Source: Kudoa neothunni (Eukaryota; Cnidaria). From it: a DNA stretch of 64,000 nt. The stretch is from NCBI GenBank assembly GCA_964304625.1, contig OZ199838.1, positions 12,090,001 through 12,154,000 on the forward strand, in the 5' to 3' direction. The translations under genes and the position numbers were made by a program. Shown piece after piece: positions 62,241 to 64,000 of this stretch (its first letter is position 1; the number at the start of each line of letters is the position of its first letter). The notes beneath the pieces were generated by a model. It did no database searches, had not been told where the DNA came from, and saw only the letters and a list, made by a program, of their open reading frames with translations.

Positions 62241-64000
62241 ATTACTCCCCCTTTTAGAATAATGGATTATACTTCGAAATCATCAAGGTATAGCGGCCTT
62301 TTCTTGTTTCTCGTAGGTCTATTGTTTTGTTTAGTGTTCGGATTGGTATTTGACTCATCGATGGTATATGTTGGCAAGACGTCATTTTCATGGACGGACT
62401 GAATTTTATTGGTGTGGTTTTCAACAAAACAAACAGGGCCTTTTGCCTTTATTACCTTATATGGTCCTTCATATTTTGGGGCAAGTGAAGTGATTTTCCT
62501 ATTCTTTATGTAGACATGACTTCCTATTTTCTGTTTTCCATTGACATTTTTGCGGTTGTAGTAATAAGACTGTTTCGTTTGTGCCTCTTCTATATTCTCT
62601 TTTGCTTTGTTTAATGCGCTTCTCATTGCATTCGAGAGTTTCTCAGCGTAAACATGAGGGTTTGTAACAGCATTGTTTAGATTGTAGGATATTGTACTAG
62701 TAGGTGTAACTAATTCTCTACCATACATTAAATACGCGGGGCTATAACCCGTAGTTGCTGACGGCGTTATTCTAGTAGCCAGAAGGGCTTTATCTAAACT
62801 TTGGTCCCATTCTGCGTTGTTTTCCAGAATGAGAGCTTTAAGTTTAGTTTTTATGTTACGTACTTGACGCTCTGCCATGCCATTTCCTTCCGGGTGATAG
62901 GCCGTCGACCGCGACTTTTGAACACCAAAAAGTCTACAGACATCACCGAATAATACTGATTCAAACTGAACTCCTTGATCCGAATGTAGATATTTCGGGC
63001 AACCGTGGCGCGATATTATCAATTCAAAGAAAGCATCCGCGGTTTCTTTAGCTGTGATTGTTGATAAGGCTTTTGCTTCCACCCATTTAGTAAATTGATC
63101 TATAAATAGAATTACAAACCTATTACCGTTTGATGTAGTTTCCATTGGTCCCATAAAATCTACGTGCCATCTTACACAAGGACCTAGCACGGGGATCGGC
63201 ATTAGTGGTGCTTTTACTTTATGAGTATTTCCTTTCACTTTCAGGCATATATCACACTTTTTTATCATAGATGTAACATCGTCTTCTAGCGTTGGCCAAT
63301 AAAAATTTCTCCGTAATACTTGTACTGTCTTCGTTATTCCTGAGTGTGCACATTCCTCATGTACTTTTTTAACGATCATTCTTCTCATTCGCCATGGAAC
63401 AACAGGTAATTTACCAAAACGTGAGGCGTGACAAAGTAATCCATCCACCATTTCCAATTTGTCTCTTCTATCATACAATTTCTTCAGTTCAGAGTTTCCA
63501 GATAATTTTGTCGATTCCGTCGGATTCCTCTTGGCATTTTTAGCGACTTGTATGCATTTATCCTCGTTTTGTGCTGTCCTTAATTGATCGTAGGTAGCAT
63601 ATGTTCCCATACTGAGCACGCTTCTGGACAGGGCATCCGCAATGTTGTTTTGACATCCAGGTTTATACATAATTTCATAACAATAGTCTTCCATTTCCAT
63701 CAACCAACGAGCGCGTCTCCCTCTTGGATCTTTCATGCTCCTCAAATAGACCAGGGGATTGTGATCTGTCAATATGAAGAATTTTTTCCCAATCAAGTAA
63801 TGTCGAAATTTTCGTACAGCGTTTACGATCGCCAATGCCTCTCTGTCTGTCACACTATAGTTCTTTTGGCTGCAATTAACTTTTTACTTGTATAGGCAAT
63901 GACATCTTTTCTCTCCGGGCTCTGATAAAGCACTGCTCCAACAGCTGTATTTGATGCATCACATTCAAGATAGAATGGAATGTCCGGATTCGGATATGCT
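62241..64000 (-). mobile_element. Ty3/gypsy retroelement, 3' part (RNase H, integrase, polypurine tract, LTR start)
   Basis: The minus strand carries the C-terminal part of pol. From the window edge inward: the end of the reverse transcriptase/RNase H region (LTDHNPLVYL), then an HHCC zinc-binding domain, then an integrase core with its three acidic residues (HVDFMGPM, LHSDQGVQFE, HPEGNGMAER), ending near 62267. A polypurine tract (about 62259-62245) follows, and the LTR appears to begin with TGTAGTGAACC at 62241, a start common in animal gypsy elements. The 5' portion (gag, protease, most of RT, 5' LTR) is outside the window. Within the window it looks nearly whole, with about one break. That suggests recent insertion. 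It is not the same copy as the gag fossil at 23.3 kb. Confidence 0.9.

Noticed and set aside
1-64000. CRISPR arrays, rRNA and tRNA genes
   Set aside because: No regularly spaced direct repeats, no rRNA-like stretch and no B-box/cloverleaf were found on reading both strands; a small tRNA could still be missed by eye.

Overview
The window is nuclear DNA from an animal. It is very AT-rich, and its genes are split by GT-AG introns that are mostly only about 37-80 bp long (modal size about 40-50 bp). The recognisable proteins are ones animals carry: presenilin, an ACF1/BAZ1-type chromatin remodelling subunit, GCN2, RanBP1, SDE2, a STARD7-like START protein, adenylosuccinate lyase and the ATP synthase assembly factor ATP12. 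The mobile DNA (piggyBac, hAT, pogo/Tigger-like, FLYWCH-MULE, Ty3/gypsy) is also of animal type. The tiny introns, low GC and diverged proteins would suit a fast-evolving, genome-reduced lineage such as an orthonectid, dicyemid or myxozoan. That placement is inference; the sequence does not prove it.

Layout. 1-1406 (+): the last two thirds of adenylosuccinate lyase. 1.9-3.7 kb: a hAT-like MITE followed directly by a pogo-like element. 4.65-12.4 kb (-): an 11-exon ACF1/BAZ1-like gene with one outsized 3.6 kb intron that holds two MITEs. 13.1-18.0 kb: a second hAT-like MITE, then a long-inverted-repeat element split by a piggyBac transposon. 19.7-20.5 kb (-): RanBP1. 21.6-25.8 kb: repeats, including a gypsy gag fossil inside a pogo-like element. 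26.9-28.0 kb (+): an unrecognised 5-exon gene. 28-31.2 kb: decayed DNA. 31.3-33.2 kb (-): a complete 8-exon presenilin. 35.1-36.0 kb (+): SDE2. 36-40.5 kb: gene-poor. 40.5-47.9 kb (+): GCN2, with a hAT MITE in one intron. 49.1-51.5 kb: a piggyBac-type MITE and a hAT transposase relic. 51.9-53.5 kb (+): STARD7-like. 54.2-54.5 kb (+): a possible CGI121/TPRKB-like gene. 54.9-56.3 kb (+): an unrecognised gene. 58.05-59.2 kb (-): ATP12/ATPAF2. 59.7-60.6 kb (-): a FLYWCH-MULE transposase relic. 62.2-64.0 kb (-): a Ty3/gypsy pol region running off the window.

Most exon joins were set by reading phase together with family homology. Where both agree over several exons (RanBP1, presenilin, ATP12, ACF1, STARD7-like, SDE2), the summed coding length is a whole number of codons, which supports the models. 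The genes are not an operon-like set; they are unrelated housekeeping, signalling and chromatin genes separated by repeat-rich DNA. No tRNA, rRNA or CRISPR array was recognised.
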